Assembly (NCBI GenBank): GCA_002348095.1
Contig: DDYT01000017.1
Coordinates: 1 to 14,827, forward strand
From: Erysipelotrichaceae bacterium UBA2227
Lineage (GTDB): Bacteria > Bacillota_I > Bacilli_A > Erysipelotrichales > Erysipelotrichaceae
Length of the DNA stretch: 14,827 nucleotides
Direction of reading: 5' to 3'
Part shown: positions 7,267 through 13,185 of the stretch, piece by piece
Position numbering within the stretch: position 1 is the first letter of the stretch
How the letters are laid out: every line of letters begins with the position of its first letter
The notes under the pieces: model-generated
What the model was told of the DNA's origin: nothing
Seen by the model: only the letters and a program-made list of their open reading frames with translations
The model's database searches: none
Program-made: the position numbers and the translations under genes

Positions 7267-7964
7267 AAAATTCAACCCGTTTTATTGAAGCTTATAACAA
7301 AATCGAAATGGAGATGGAACGTCGGATGACGATCGACCGCCGGATCGGTTTTTCCGAGCGGGTCCGCCGTCTGGCGAATCATGATCCGTTTTTCAAACGT
7401 TACCGACGGGTTCTGGAAGAGTTTGCGGATTTGCGCAATGCCATCATCCACGAGCGGATCGATGGGGAAGTCATTGCCGAACCTCATGAGAAAGTGGTTG
7501 AGCAGTTTGAGCATATCGCTCAGCTGTTGACGCAGCCGACATTGGTCAAGGATAAATATTTGTGTAAGGTCGATGTTTGTTTTTCGGATGAAATGGTTTG
7601 GGATATTGCCCGGCGGATGGTTTCAAAATCATATTCGCAACTGCCGGTGTACGATCGTGAGTATCATTTTGTCGGGATGCTTACGACCGATACGATGATG
7701 CGTTATCAGGTGGCAAATAACAGTAATCTTGAAGGAATCAGTGTAGCGGATGTCCTGCCGTTTGGTAAGGATGTACAGCGAGTTGCATTTATAAGTCCGG
7801 AGCACACATTGATCAATGTGGTAGATATGTTTGAACAGGCGATGGGAAAGGGCAATAAGCTTCACGTGATTCTGATTACCAAGCAGGGCAAGCGTAATCA
7901 TCTGCCCTTAGGAATCATTACAGTTCATGAATTGCCAGAAATATATGAAGAAATCCATGAATGA
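7260..7964 (+). CDS. HEPN-like domain fused to a CBS pair
   Basis: This 234-residue protein has two parts. Residues about 1-95 are strongly helical and charged and contain LRNAIIHER, in which Arg59 and His64 form an Rx4H motif with Asn after the Arg. This is the signature of HEPN domains, many of which are metal-independent RNases or nucleotide-binding proteins. Residues about 100-230 form two CBS motifs (SQLPVYDREYHFVGMLT, then a second with LHVILITKQGKRNHLPLGIIT), a module that usually binds AMP, ATP or related adenosyl ligands. I chose the ATG at 7260, 5 bases after GGAGGGG; a TTG at 7245 would begin before that site. It overlaps the HAD gene by 7 bases. No terminator is visible behind it. 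The CBS assignment is strong and the HEPN assignment moderate. Function is unknown; adenylate-gated RNA or nucleotide binding is a guess. Confidence 0.75.
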   Translation: MVKNSTRFIEAYNKIEMEMERRMTIDRRIGFSERVRRLANHDPFFKRYRRVLEEFADLRNAIIHERIDGEVIAEPHEKVVEQFEHIAQLLTQPTLVKDKYLCKVDVCFSDEMVWDIARRMVSKSYSQLPVYDREYHFVGMLTTDTMMRYQVANNSNLEGISVADVLPFGKDVQRVAFISPEHTLINVVDMFEQAMGKGNKLHVILITKQGKRNHLPLGIITVHELPEIYEEIHE

Positions 7965-7997
7965 ATCTTCTTGATGTGCATTTGACTTCCGTTTTCT

Positions 7998-8005
7998 GAT
8001 ATGAT
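7998..8005 (+). promoter_or_regulatory. Extended -10 promoter of glpP
   Basis: TGATATGAT provides a TGn extension and a TATGAT -10 (8000-8005, 5/6); the -35 region is weak. A start near 8012 supports translation from the ATG at 8039 rather than the ATG at 8015. Confidence 0.5.
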
Positions 8006-8038
8006 GTAGGTGTAATGATACAAAAGGATGTGTTGGCC

Positions 8039-8605
8039 ATGATCGAAGAAATTGCACGACAACGGTGTATTCCGGTAGTTGCAACCATGAAAAAACTGGA
8101 GCAGTTTTTGGCTTCGGATCTGACGTGGTGTGTCTTACAGGATATCCATATTTCCATGTTAAACGACATGATTTCCATGTTGCATCGAAATGAGCGTAAG
8201 GCTTTGGTGCATATCGAAATGATCAATGGCGTGGCCAATGATGAGTATGGGACGGAGTTTCTTTGTCAGAAGCTTCGGGTTGACGGGATCATTTCGTCAA
8301 AGCCGAAAATCATTGAAATCGCCAAGCGAAACCGAAAGTTTGCGATACAACGCATATTTCTGATTGATGGGCGTTCCATTGAGCGGGGTATCGAAATGTT
8401 GATTAAGAGTCAGCCGGATGCGGTGGAAGTCATGCCTGCGGTTGCGTATAAAGCCATTCCTTATGTGAAGGAGAAGCTGAATATGCCGCTGATCGGAGGG
8501 GGATTGTTGCGTTCGAAAGAAGATATCGATGAGGGAACCAAAGCCGGGTGCATCGCATTTACCATCAGTGATTTGCAGTTGTGCAAAGAAAATTGTCGAA
8601 GATAA
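8039..8605 (+). CDS. glpP: Glycerol operon antiterminator GlpP
   Basis: This protein, 188 residues from the chosen start, belongs to the GlpP family. In Bacillus the protein binds glycerol 3-phosphate and the leader RNA of glp operons, prevents termination and stabilises the mRNA. The sequence follows the family throughout: IPVVATMKKLEQFL near the N-terminus, VLQDIHISML, LVHIEMINGVANDEYGTEFLC, DGIISSKP, the AIQRIFLID segment, VEVMPAV, and PLIGGGLLRSKEDIDEGTKAGCIAFTIS. The fold is a TIM-barrel-like alpha/beta protein. The ATG at 8039 matches the usual N-terminus and has AAAAGGA about 10 bases upstream. The in-frame ATG at 8015 lies almost at the predicted transcription start. No glpF, glpK or glpD is nearby, so its targets must be elsewhere in the genome. 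Confidence 0.92.
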   Translation: MIEEIARQRCIPVVATMKKLEQFLASDLTWCVLQDIHISMLNDMISMLHRNERKALVHIEMINGVANDEYGTEFLCQKLRVDGIISSKPKIIEIAKRNRKFAIQRIFLIDGRSIERGIEMLIKSQPDAVEVMPAVAYKAIPYVKEKLNMPLIGGGLLRSKEDIDEGTKAGCIAFTISDLQLCKENCRR

Positions 8606-8625
8606 GCGGTGGCTTATCTTTTTTT
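8601..8625 (+). terminator. Intrinsic terminator of glpP
   Basis: GATAAGC (8601-8607), loop GGTG and GCTTATC (8612-8618) form a perfect 7-bp stem followed by seven Ts. The stop codon TAA lies inside the 5' arm. Confidence 0.9.
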
Positions 8626-8634
8626 AGTCAAAAA

Positions 8635-8661
8635 TTAGCACTCTGCACTTGACAGTGCCAA
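8635..8661. promoter_or_regulatory. CIRCE operator 1 (HrcA), overlapping the hsp20 -35
   Basis: The left arm TTAGCACTC is a perfect CIRCE half; after 9 bases comes CAGTGCCAA, 7 of 9 matches to the expected GAGTGCTAA. The spacer and right arm contain the -35 box TTGACA, so bound HrcA would compete with RNA polymerase. Confidence 0.75.
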
Positions 8662-8676
8662 GAAATGCGCTATAAT
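8649..8676 (+). promoter_or_regulatory. Sigma-A promoter of hsp20
   Basis: A perfect -35 TTGACA (8649-8654) and a perfect -10 TATAAT (8671-8676) are separated by 16 bases. The start is predicted near 8683, between the two CIRCE operators. Confidence 0.85.
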
Positions 8677-8687
8677 ATAATCGAAGA

Positions 8688-8714
8688 TTGGCACTCAACC
8701 TTGGCGAGTGCCAG
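8688..8714. promoter_or_regulatory. CIRCE operator 2 (HrcA) in the hsp20 leader
   Basis: TTGGCACTC and GAGTGCCAG are separated by exactly 9 bases, the CIRCE architecture (TTAGCACTC-N9-GAGTGCTAA) with the core GCACTC/GAGTGC intact. It lies just downstream of the predicted start and before the ribosome binding site. Confidence 0.9.
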
Positions 8715-8730
8715 AAAAGGAGGAATGAGT

Positions 8731-9135
8731 ATGAGATACAACATTGCCAAGCGTACACCGACGACGTTACTTGATGATTTCTTTAATGATGATTTCTTCT
8801 TTCCGAGAGTGAATTACGGCAGTCAGATCGATGTATACCAAGAGAACAACAAATATGTGGTTGAAGTCGATTTGCCGGGATTCAAGCGTGATGAAATCGA
8901 CATTCAGTTCAATAATGATGTTTTGACAATCAAAGCGGACCACAAGGAAGAAGAAGTCAGCGAAAACAAGAAATATTATTATCGCAGTCGGAAGTACAAT
9001 TCATTTATGCGCCAAATCCGGTTCAACGGGATTGATACCGGACTGATCGGGGCACAGTTTGCGGAAGGTGTACTGAAAGTCGAACTTCCGATTAAGGAAG
9101 CCTCTGAAGTTGTTAATCGTATTGAAGTCAAGTAG
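8731..9135 (+). CDS. hsp20: Small heat shock protein, Hsp20/alpha-crystallin family
   Basis: This 134-residue protein is an ATP-independent holdase that binds unfolding proteins. The alpha-crystallin domain starts near YGSQIDVYQENNKYVVEVDLPGF (residues 29-51) and ends with GVLKVELP, the conserved A/G-x-L-x-x-x-L-P. A C-terminal I-x-V (IEV) mediates oligomer contacts. The N-terminus is Phe- and Asp-rich (LLDDFFNDDFFF), as in other small heat shock proteins. The start is the ATG at 8731, 7 bases after AGGAGG (8718-8723). An ATG at 8725 is too close to that site, and an in-frame ATG at 8665 precedes the predicted transcription start. Two CIRCE elements show HrcA control. The gene is monocistronic with its own terminator. 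Confidence 0.95.
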   Translation: MRYNIAKRTPTTLLDDFFNDDFFFPRVNYGSQIDVYQENNKYVVEVDLPGFKRDEIDIQFNNDVLTIKADHKEEEVSENKKYYYRSRKYNSFMRQIRFNGIDTGLIGAQFAEGVLKVELPIKEASEVVNRIEVK

Positions 9136-9142
9136 GATATTG

Positions 9143-9167
9143 GGATGAGCGTGAGCTCATCCTTTTT
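9143..9167 (+). terminator. Intrinsic terminator of hsp20
   Basis: GGATGAGC (9143-9150), loop GTGA and GCTCATCC (9155-9162) form a perfect 8-bp stem followed by five Ts. Confidence 0.9.
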
Positions 9168-9176
9168 GTGTCCGAA

Positions 9177-9205
9177 AAGACACGTTTCGAATTTTCGGTT
9201 ATAAT
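9177..9205 (+). promoter_or_regulatory. Probable promoter of the SWIM protein gene
   Basis: A perfect -10 TATAAT (9200-9205) lies 17 bases after AAGACA (9177-9182, 4/6 to the -35 consensus). The predicted start is about where the AGGAGGTGG ribosome binding site begins, giving a very short leader. Confidence 0.55.
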
Positions 9206-9224
9206 TAGGTTAGGAGGTGGACAT

Positions 9225-9761
9225 ATGAAACTGAAACTGAACGAGTTTACAAAAAATACGCGCAAGCTGGTTTTGTTTCGCGGGATCCACTACTATCAAC
9301 AGGGTCGTGCTCAGCTCGATAAGCAATCGGACAAGACATATTATTACAATGTGGCCGGACAGCAGAACAATTATAAGGTCGTTGTCAATCTGGGAGAGGA
9401 AAACATGATCGTCTTCAGTTCGTGTGACTGCCCATACTCGGCGGCCGGCTTCTGTAAACACCAGGTAGCAAGTTTTCTGGATGTGCTTCATCAGCAGGGC
9501 TCCCTGGATGTTGAGGCTTTAGAAAATGCTGAAGTGATGGAAGAAAAAACACCGGAACAACCGGTGCCTGAAGGGTGGAGTCATGCAGATTTTCAGCGTC
9601 TGAAAAATTTTGATGTCTCGGGGTATCTGGCTTCTTTCAGCAGAGATGAACTGATTTATATAATGCTGAATTATATGCAAATCGATATGAAGCTTTTCAT
9701 GTATATGTTTCATCACTATATGGTGGAAGAAGCACGCGCTAAGATACGAAATGTCAATTAG
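9225..9761 (+). CDS. Stand-alone SWIM zinc-finger protein
   Basis: This 178-residue protein has a SWIM zinc finger, Cx1C-x7-CxH, formed by Cys67, Cys69, Cys77 and His79 (CDCPYSAAGFCKH). It is preceded by the RGIHYYQQGRA element common before SWIM domains in bacteria. SWIM fingers are thought to bind DNA or proteins and often sit at the N-terminus of SNF2-type helicases; no helicase domain or helicase gene follows here. After an acidic, Pro-containing linker (about 95-117) the C-terminal part is helical and rich in Met, Tyr and Phe. The ATG at 9225 is preceded by a strong AGGAGG. Function is unknown; a DNA- or RNA-associated accessory role is plausible. The gene is monocistronic, between its own promoter and terminator. 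Confidence 0.8.
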   Translation: MKLKLNEFTKNTRKLVLFRGIHYYQQGRAQLDKQSDKTYYYNVAGQQNNYKVVVNLGEENMIVFSSCDCPYSAAGFCKHQVASFLDVLHQQGSLDVEALENAEVMEEKTPEQPVPEGWSHADFQRLKNFDVSGYLASFSRDELIYIMLNYMQIDMKLFMYMFHHYMVEEARAKIRNVN

Positions 9762-9780
9762 GTCCGGATGGACCTTTTTT
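9760..9780 (+). terminator. Intrinsic terminator of the SWIM gene
   Basis: AGGTCC (9760-9765), loop GGAT and GGACCT (9770-9775) form a 6-bp stem leading into six Ts (9775-9780). The stop codon TAG overlaps the 5' arm, and the converging mntP stop codon lies in the T-tract. Confidence 0.8.
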
Positions 9781-10339
9781 ATGCGATGTGCTCCATCAGT
9801 ATTTTCAGTCCGATAAGGATCAGGATGAACCCTCCGACATAATCGGTTTTATTTCCGAGATGATGTCCGAAACGTTTTCCGATGATGACCCCGGCAAAAG
9901 AGAGGCAAAATGTCGTGGCTGCAATTATAATGGAAACGACAGGAATATTCACCTGCAGAATGGCTAAGCTTATACCGATGGCGAAAGCATCGATGCTGGT
10001 TGCAACGGAGAAGGTCAACAGGGCACGGTGTGAATCGACATTCCGGATATCACAGCTCAACTCTTTTTGATGGTATGCTTGCCAAATCATATGGATACCG
10101 ATGCCTGCGAGGATGATGAAGGCTACCCAATGATCAATCGTTAAGATATAGGATCGTAAGAAAAAAGCACTGATGTAACCGGCAAGCGTCATGACTCCTT
10201 GAAAGAATCCGAAGTAAAGACCGACTTTGAGTGCATAGGGATATTTTTCTTCCGCCGTACAGAGACCATTGACACAGGCAACGGCGAAGGCGTCCATGGA
10301 TAAGCCGATGGCAATCATCATCAGAGAGACTGGTTCCAT
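9779..10339 (-). CDS. mntP: Manganese efflux pump MntP
   Basis: This 186-residue integral membrane protein exports Mn2+ and belongs to the MntP (formerly DUF204) family. Six hydrophobic segments are visible, arranged as two homologous halves. Each half has an intramembrane Asp motif, LSMDAFAVA (Asp16) and TSIDAFAIG (Asp117), which correspond to the conserved acidic residues of the family. The start is the ATG ending at 10339, 5 bases after AGGAGG. A GTG two codons earlier overlaps that site. The gene has its own promoter with a leader of about 17 bases, so no room exists for a yybP-ykoY manganese riboswitch. No clear MntR box was identified. It converges with the SWIM gene and diverges from manA. 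Confidence 0.95.
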   Translation of the reverse strand: MEPVSLMMIAIGLSMDAFAVACVNGLCTAEEKYPYALKVGLYFGFFQGVMTLAGYISAFFLRSYILTIDHWVAFIILAGIGIHMIWQAYHQKELSCDIRNVDSHRALLTFSVATSIDAFAIGISLAILQVNIPVVSIIIAATTFCLSFAGVIIGKRFGHHLGNKTDYVGGFILILIGLKILMEHIA

Positions 10340-10362
10340 ACGCACCTCCTAAGTACCACAGT

Positions 10363-10391
10363 ATTTTAATCAATGAATGGATGAATGTCAA
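10363..10391 (-). promoter_or_regulatory. Sigma-A promoter of mntP
   Basis: On the minus strand a perfect -35 TTGACA (10386-10391) and a -10 TAAAAT (10363-10368, 5/6) are 17 bases apart. The start is expected near 10356. Confidence 0.8.
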
Positions 10392-10410
10392 TGTAACTCG
10401 TTCGACAATT

Positions 10411-10427
10411 GGTATCATTTAGGTATC
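10411..10427. repeat. GGTATC direct repeat upstream of manA
   Basis: Two GGTATC hexamers (10411-10416 and 10422-10427) lie 11 bp apart, one helical turn, just at the -35 region of manA where no good -35 box exists. It might be a site for an activator, or chance. Confidence 0.25.
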
Positions 10428-10440
10428 TTTGCAGAAAATC

Positions 10441-10449
10441 TGTTAAAAT
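10441..10449 (+). promoter_or_regulatory. Extended -10 promoter of manA
   Basis: TGTTAAAAT supplies TGn plus TAAAAT (10444-10449, 5/6), followed by the AAGGAG ribosome binding site. The -35 region is poor. Confidence 0.5.
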
Positions 10450-10469
10450 AATCGTAAGGAGAGTTGAGT

Positions 10470-11417
10470 ATGAGCAATTTTATTAAAATCGTTCCGGTTT
10501 TTCGGGAAAAGCCTTGGGGAGGAACCCGACTGAGGACACAATTCGGATTTGATATACCTTCCGATCAAACGGGTGAATGTTGGGCGGTTGCTGCACATGC
10601 AGTAGGTGACTGTCTGATCGATGATGATGAGTTTGGCGGATATCGGCTTTCTGAACTTTATGCTCAGCGGCGCGATTTGTTTGGGTATTGTCAAAAAGAA
10701 GAATTTCCGCTGCTAGTCAAAATCATCGATGCGAATCGAGATTTGAGTATCCAGGTCCATCCCAACGATGATTACGCAAAGGCGATGGGTTTGCCCAATG
10801 GAAAAGCCGAGGCATGGTGCATTTTGGATTGTGAGCCAGGAGCAGAAATCATTGTCGGACATACATGCCAGAATCAGGAAGAGTTGGAGTATGCATTGAC
10901 CCATCCGGCGCAGGCAGATTGGTTGCGTCGTTTCCCGATTCGGCCCGGGCAGTTTTATTGGCTGCCGGGAGGTACGGTTCATGGAATCGGTGCTCATACC
11001 TTGGTTTATGAGGTTGAACAGAATTCAGATGTTTCATTTCGGATTTATGATTATGACCGTACGGACAGTCAAGGAGATAAGCGGCCTTTGCACTTGAGTC
11101 GGGCTCGGGATGTAATCAAAGTTCCGGATTTTCGCAGAGAAGCAATACCTCAGCGAATCATTACCCACACGATGAAACATACGGTCCATATTCGAAAGAA
11201 GCATTTTATCGTCGAACGATGGGAAATCGATGTAACGACAGTCATGCCCATGAATCAGTCGTTTATGATCATCGGATGTTTAAGCGAAGGTATCATTAAT
11301 GGTCGTCACGCTAAACCCGGAGATCATTTTATCGCTTTGAATGACTGCTCAGAAATTACACTTGAAGCCGGCATGACTTGTCTGGTAACTTATATTCCGG
11401 AAAATGGTGAAGCATAG
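10470..11417 (+). CDS. manA: Mannose-6-phosphate isomerase, class I
   Basis: This 315-residue zinc enzyme interconverts mannose 6-phosphate and fructose 6-phosphate. It feeds mannose into glycolysis or supplies mannose 6-phosphate for GDP-mannose. Family signatures are KPWGGTRLR at 14-22, IQVHPND with zinc ligand His97, KAEAW with Glu114, PGGTVHGIG with His171, and VSFRIYDYDR with Arg191. A cupin-like C-terminal domain follows. Length equals that of the short Bacillus-type ManA enzymes. The ATG at 10470 is 8 bases after AAGGAG; a TTG at 10464 is too close to it. The gene is monocistronic, without a PTS mannose operon beside it, so its link to neighbours is not evident. Confidence 0.95.
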   Translation: MSNFIKIVPVFREKPWGGTRLRTQFGFDIPSDQTGECWAVAAHAVGDCLIDDDEFGGYRLSELYAQRRDLFGYCQKEEFPLLVKIIDANRDLSIQVHPNDDYAKAMGLPNGKAEAWCILDCEPGAEIIVGHTCQNQEELEYALTHPAQADWLRRFPIRPGQFYWLPGGTVHGIGAHTLVYEVEQNSDVSFRIYDYDRTDSQGDKRPLHLSRARDVIKVPDFRREAIPQRIITHTMKHTVHIRKKHFIVERWEIDVTTVMPMNQSFMIIGCLSEGIINGRHAKPGDHFIALNDCSEITLEAGMTCLVTYIPENGEA

Positions 11418-11443
11418 AAAAGATGGACGATGTCCATCTTTTT
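11418..11443. terminator. Bidirectional terminator between manA and the DeoR gene
   Basis: AAAAGATGGAC (11418-11428) and GTCCATCTTTT (11432-11442) are perfect inverted copies around GAT. T-runs follow on both strands, so it can end both converging transcripts. It begins right after the manA stop codon and reaches the DeoR stop codon. Confidence 0.9.
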
Positions 11444-12227
11444 AATCGATACTTTTTAGCGGTTCTACCTGTATGATCCGAACGCCTTTTGCTGCAATCT
11501 CCGCGAGGGCGTTTTTATTTGCCAGTGTGTCGGTGATCAGCGTCGTGACCTTGTCAATCGATCCGCTGATAAAACTGTGTTCATAACCGATTTTTGTATG
11601 ATCGGCCAGGATCAGCCGGGGTCCTGTGCAACGGGTCAGCATAATCTCGTTGACCGCAACTTCCTGAAGCACTGCGGTTGTGATGCCGGCTTCAGCACTG
11701 ATTCCCGAACATCCCAGTATGCTTTTCGAAGCAGTCACTTTTGACAGGTTGTTGATGGCAAACTCGCCAACCATGGATTCTTTGGGTTCACGTAGCTCTC
11801 CACCGGATAAAACGACGGAGATTGCGGGGTCCTTTTCAATGAAAATAGCTTTCCCGTTATTGGTGATGACCGTGACCCGTTTGTTTTTCAGATAATGCAA
11901 CACCAGCAATGCGGTCGAACTGGTATTAACAAAAATGGCGTCGCCATTTTCAATAAACTCAGCTGCCTTTTTGGCAATGGCATGTTTGGCAAGGGCATTG
12001 TTTTTTGAAATATCATCCCTGACGACGATTTGATTGACGAGCATGGCTCCGCCATAAAAGCGTTCGACAAGTTTTTGTTCTTCGAAGTATTCAAGGTCCC
12101 GACGGATCGTCAATGAAGAGACATCCAGTTGCTCAGCTAAAGTATCTACTTTGACCGTGCCGCTCTCTTGTAAAATTTGATAAATGCGTTGTCGACGGTT
12201 ATCGACGATGGATTTGTGGCGTTTCAC
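11442..12227 (-). CDS. DeoR-family transcriptional repressor
   Basis: This 261-residue regulator has an N-terminal DeoR-type winged helix-turn-helix (residues about 10-65), with the family signature around VDTLAEQLDVSSLTIRRDL and the turn GGAML. A DeoRC sugar-phosphate sensing domain follows to about 245, including LSGGELR, LGCSGISAEAGITT and LADHTKIG. Such proteins usually repress nearby sugar-use operons until a phosphorylated intermediate binds. The start is a GTG that overlaps the TGA of the upstream membrane protein gene (GTGA), so translation is coupled; no internal Met or other good start fits. The divergent ula operon is the likely target, which would make it functionally UlaR-like, but it is not recognisable as UlaR by sequence. 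Ligand unknown. Confidence 0.88.
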   Translation of the reverse strand: MKRHKSIVDNRRQRIYQILQESGTVKVDTLAEQLDVSSLTIRRDLEYFEEQKLVERFYGGAMLVNQIVVRDDISKNNALAKHAIAKKAAEFIENGDAIFVNTSSTALLVLHYLKNKRVTVITNNGKAIFIEKDPAISVVLSGGELREPKESMVGEFAINNLSKVTASKSILGCSGISAEAGITTAVLQEVAVNEIMLTRCTGPRLILADHTKIGYEHSFISGSIDKVTTLITDTLANKNALAEIAAKGVRIIQVEPLKSID

Positions 12228-13015
12228 GATTTTTCCCCCATGATTTGTTTCGCTTGTTGATAGATCGGCAGATTTCTTGCATGTTTATCTATAAAGGCCA
12301 GTGATTGATGAGCGCTCTTCATCTGATTCAGCTGCGTTTCGCATTGAAGTCGGTAGAAATAATAGTAGGACAGTTCTCTTGGATTCATCAGTCGGGTGTT
12401 AACGTTGTTTAAACTGGCATAAGCCTTTTTGAAATCCTGATTGACCAAGTGCAGTTCTGCATCCAAGACTTCCCAGTTGTACAGAGGAGAAATCCGTTTT
12501 CCCTTGATCTTTCTGTCTTTCAGTTCTACCATTTTTTGATGGAATTTCCTGCATTGTGTCTTGTTGGAGATCATGCGATTATAAGCAAACATACTGTAAT
12601 TATACACCAACAGCATATCAAGGGAACGTTTAAGTAAACTTTTTTCGTACGTGTTGACAAGTGTGATCAGCGCTTGAGCGTCTTGCTTGTCGGTATAGTA
12701 TAACAAATCAAAAACGACATTGGGATGCCTGTATCCATGCAGAAAGTCGATTTTTCTGCACCTCTCCATAATCGGACGCGCTTTATCCGGATCACATTCG
12801 AAGTTAAGGGTATAGATGGCTAAACGATGTACGGTGCGAACCCATTCGTACCAGATCGCAAAGAACAGGAAAGTGAATATCAGGACGCTAAGGATAACTT
12901 TTGCCGGGATTTCTGCAGTGGCACTGATTTGTTGGATGCCAAAAACCAAGAACAGTATGTATATAAGGATGTTTATGATCAATCGCAATACTTCACCGGG
13001 ATCTTTTTTGTACAT
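12224..13015 (-). CDS. Two-TM membrane protein with helical-repeat cytoplasmic part
   Basis: I do not recognise this 263-residue protein. After a short charged N-terminus there are two hydrophobic segments at about residues 10-30 and 36-58, followed by roughly 200 polar residues. These are rich in Tyr, Leu, Lys and Arg, with repeating helix-turn-helix spacing (for example WEVLDAELHLVNQDFKKAYASL, then ELSYYYFYRLQCETQLNQMKSAHQSL), which suggests TPR-like repeats facing the cytoplasm. No signal peptide, enzyme motif or metal site is seen. The ATG ending at 13015 has GGAGG about 8 bases upstream. It has a clear promoter and is the first gene of a transcript whose second gene, a DeoR repressor, overlaps its stop codon. 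A scaffold or signalling role tied to the regulator is possible but unproven. Confidence 0.7.
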   Translation of the reverse strand: MYKKDPGEVLRLIINILIYILFLVFGIQQISATAEIPAKVILSVLIFTFLFFAIWYEWVRTVHRLAIYTLNFECDPDKARPIMERCRKIDFLHGYRHPNVVFDLLYYTDKQDAQALITLVNTYEKSLLKRSLDMLLVYNYSMFAYNRMISNKTQCRKFHQKMVELKDRKIKGKRISPLYNWEVLDAELHLVNQDFKKAYASLNNVNTRLMNPRELSYYYFYRLQCETQLNQMKSAHQSLAFIDKHARNLPIYQQAKQIMGEKS

Positions 13016-13034
13016 ACGAACTACCTCCGTCTTT

Positions 13035-13063
13035 ATTATATGAATAATCTGAACATAAATCAA
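13035..13063 (-). promoter_or_regulatory. Sigma-A promoter of the membrane protein-DeoR operon
   Basis: On the minus strand a -35 TTGATT (13058-13063, 4/6) and a perfect -10 TATAAT (13035-13040) are 17 bases apart; the GGAGG ribosome binding site follows closely. Confidence 0.75.
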
Positions 13064-13087
13064 CCATAAAATGCTCTTATCGATAAA

Positions 13088-13101
13088 TATAAGCGTTTAC
13101 A
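13088..13101. promoter_or_regulatory. cre (CcpA) operator of the ula operon
   Basis: TATAAGCGTTTACA matches the cre consensus TGWAANCGNTNWCA at 13 of 14 positions; the reverse strand also gives 13 of 14. It lies about 90-100 bases upstream of the predicted ulaG start and overlaps the left arm of the inverted repeat. Confidence 0.6.
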
Positions 13102-13129
13102 TTGATATTTTCATTTGTTTATATGCAAT

Positions 13130-13157
13130 ATATGTTAAAAATGTTCATTTAACATAT
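13130..13157. repeat. Nested 10-bp dyad at the ulaG -35 region
   Basis: ATATGTTAAA (13130-13139) and TTTAACATAT (13148-13157) form a perfect dyad with an 8-base spacer. Its centre lies within 3 bases of the centre of the outer inverted repeat, and its edge touches the ulaG -35. The TGTT/AACA core resembles many DeoR-family operators. A third binding site is plausible. Confidence 0.5.
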
Positions 13158-13185
13158 TGTAATATCCGATGATATGCATTATTAT
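13157..13185 (+). promoter_or_regulatory. Predicted promoter of the ula operon
   Basis: -35 TTGTAA (13157-13162, 4/6) and -10 TATTAT (13180-13185, 5/6) are 17 bases apart. The start is expected near 13192, inside the right operator arm, leaving a leader of about 60 bases before ulaG. Confidence 0.55.

Noticed and set aside
8665..8730. In-frame upstream extension of hsp20, which also begins with MRYNI like the true start
   Set aside because: The region contains the -10 box and a CIRCE operator and precedes the predicted transcript start; the repeated MRYNI is a coincidence of the TATAAT-rich promoter.
10340..10469. Manganese (yybP-ykoY) riboswitch between mntP and manA
   Set aside because: The mntP leader is about 17 bases from the predicted start, too short for the aptamer, and no aptamer landmarks were seen.
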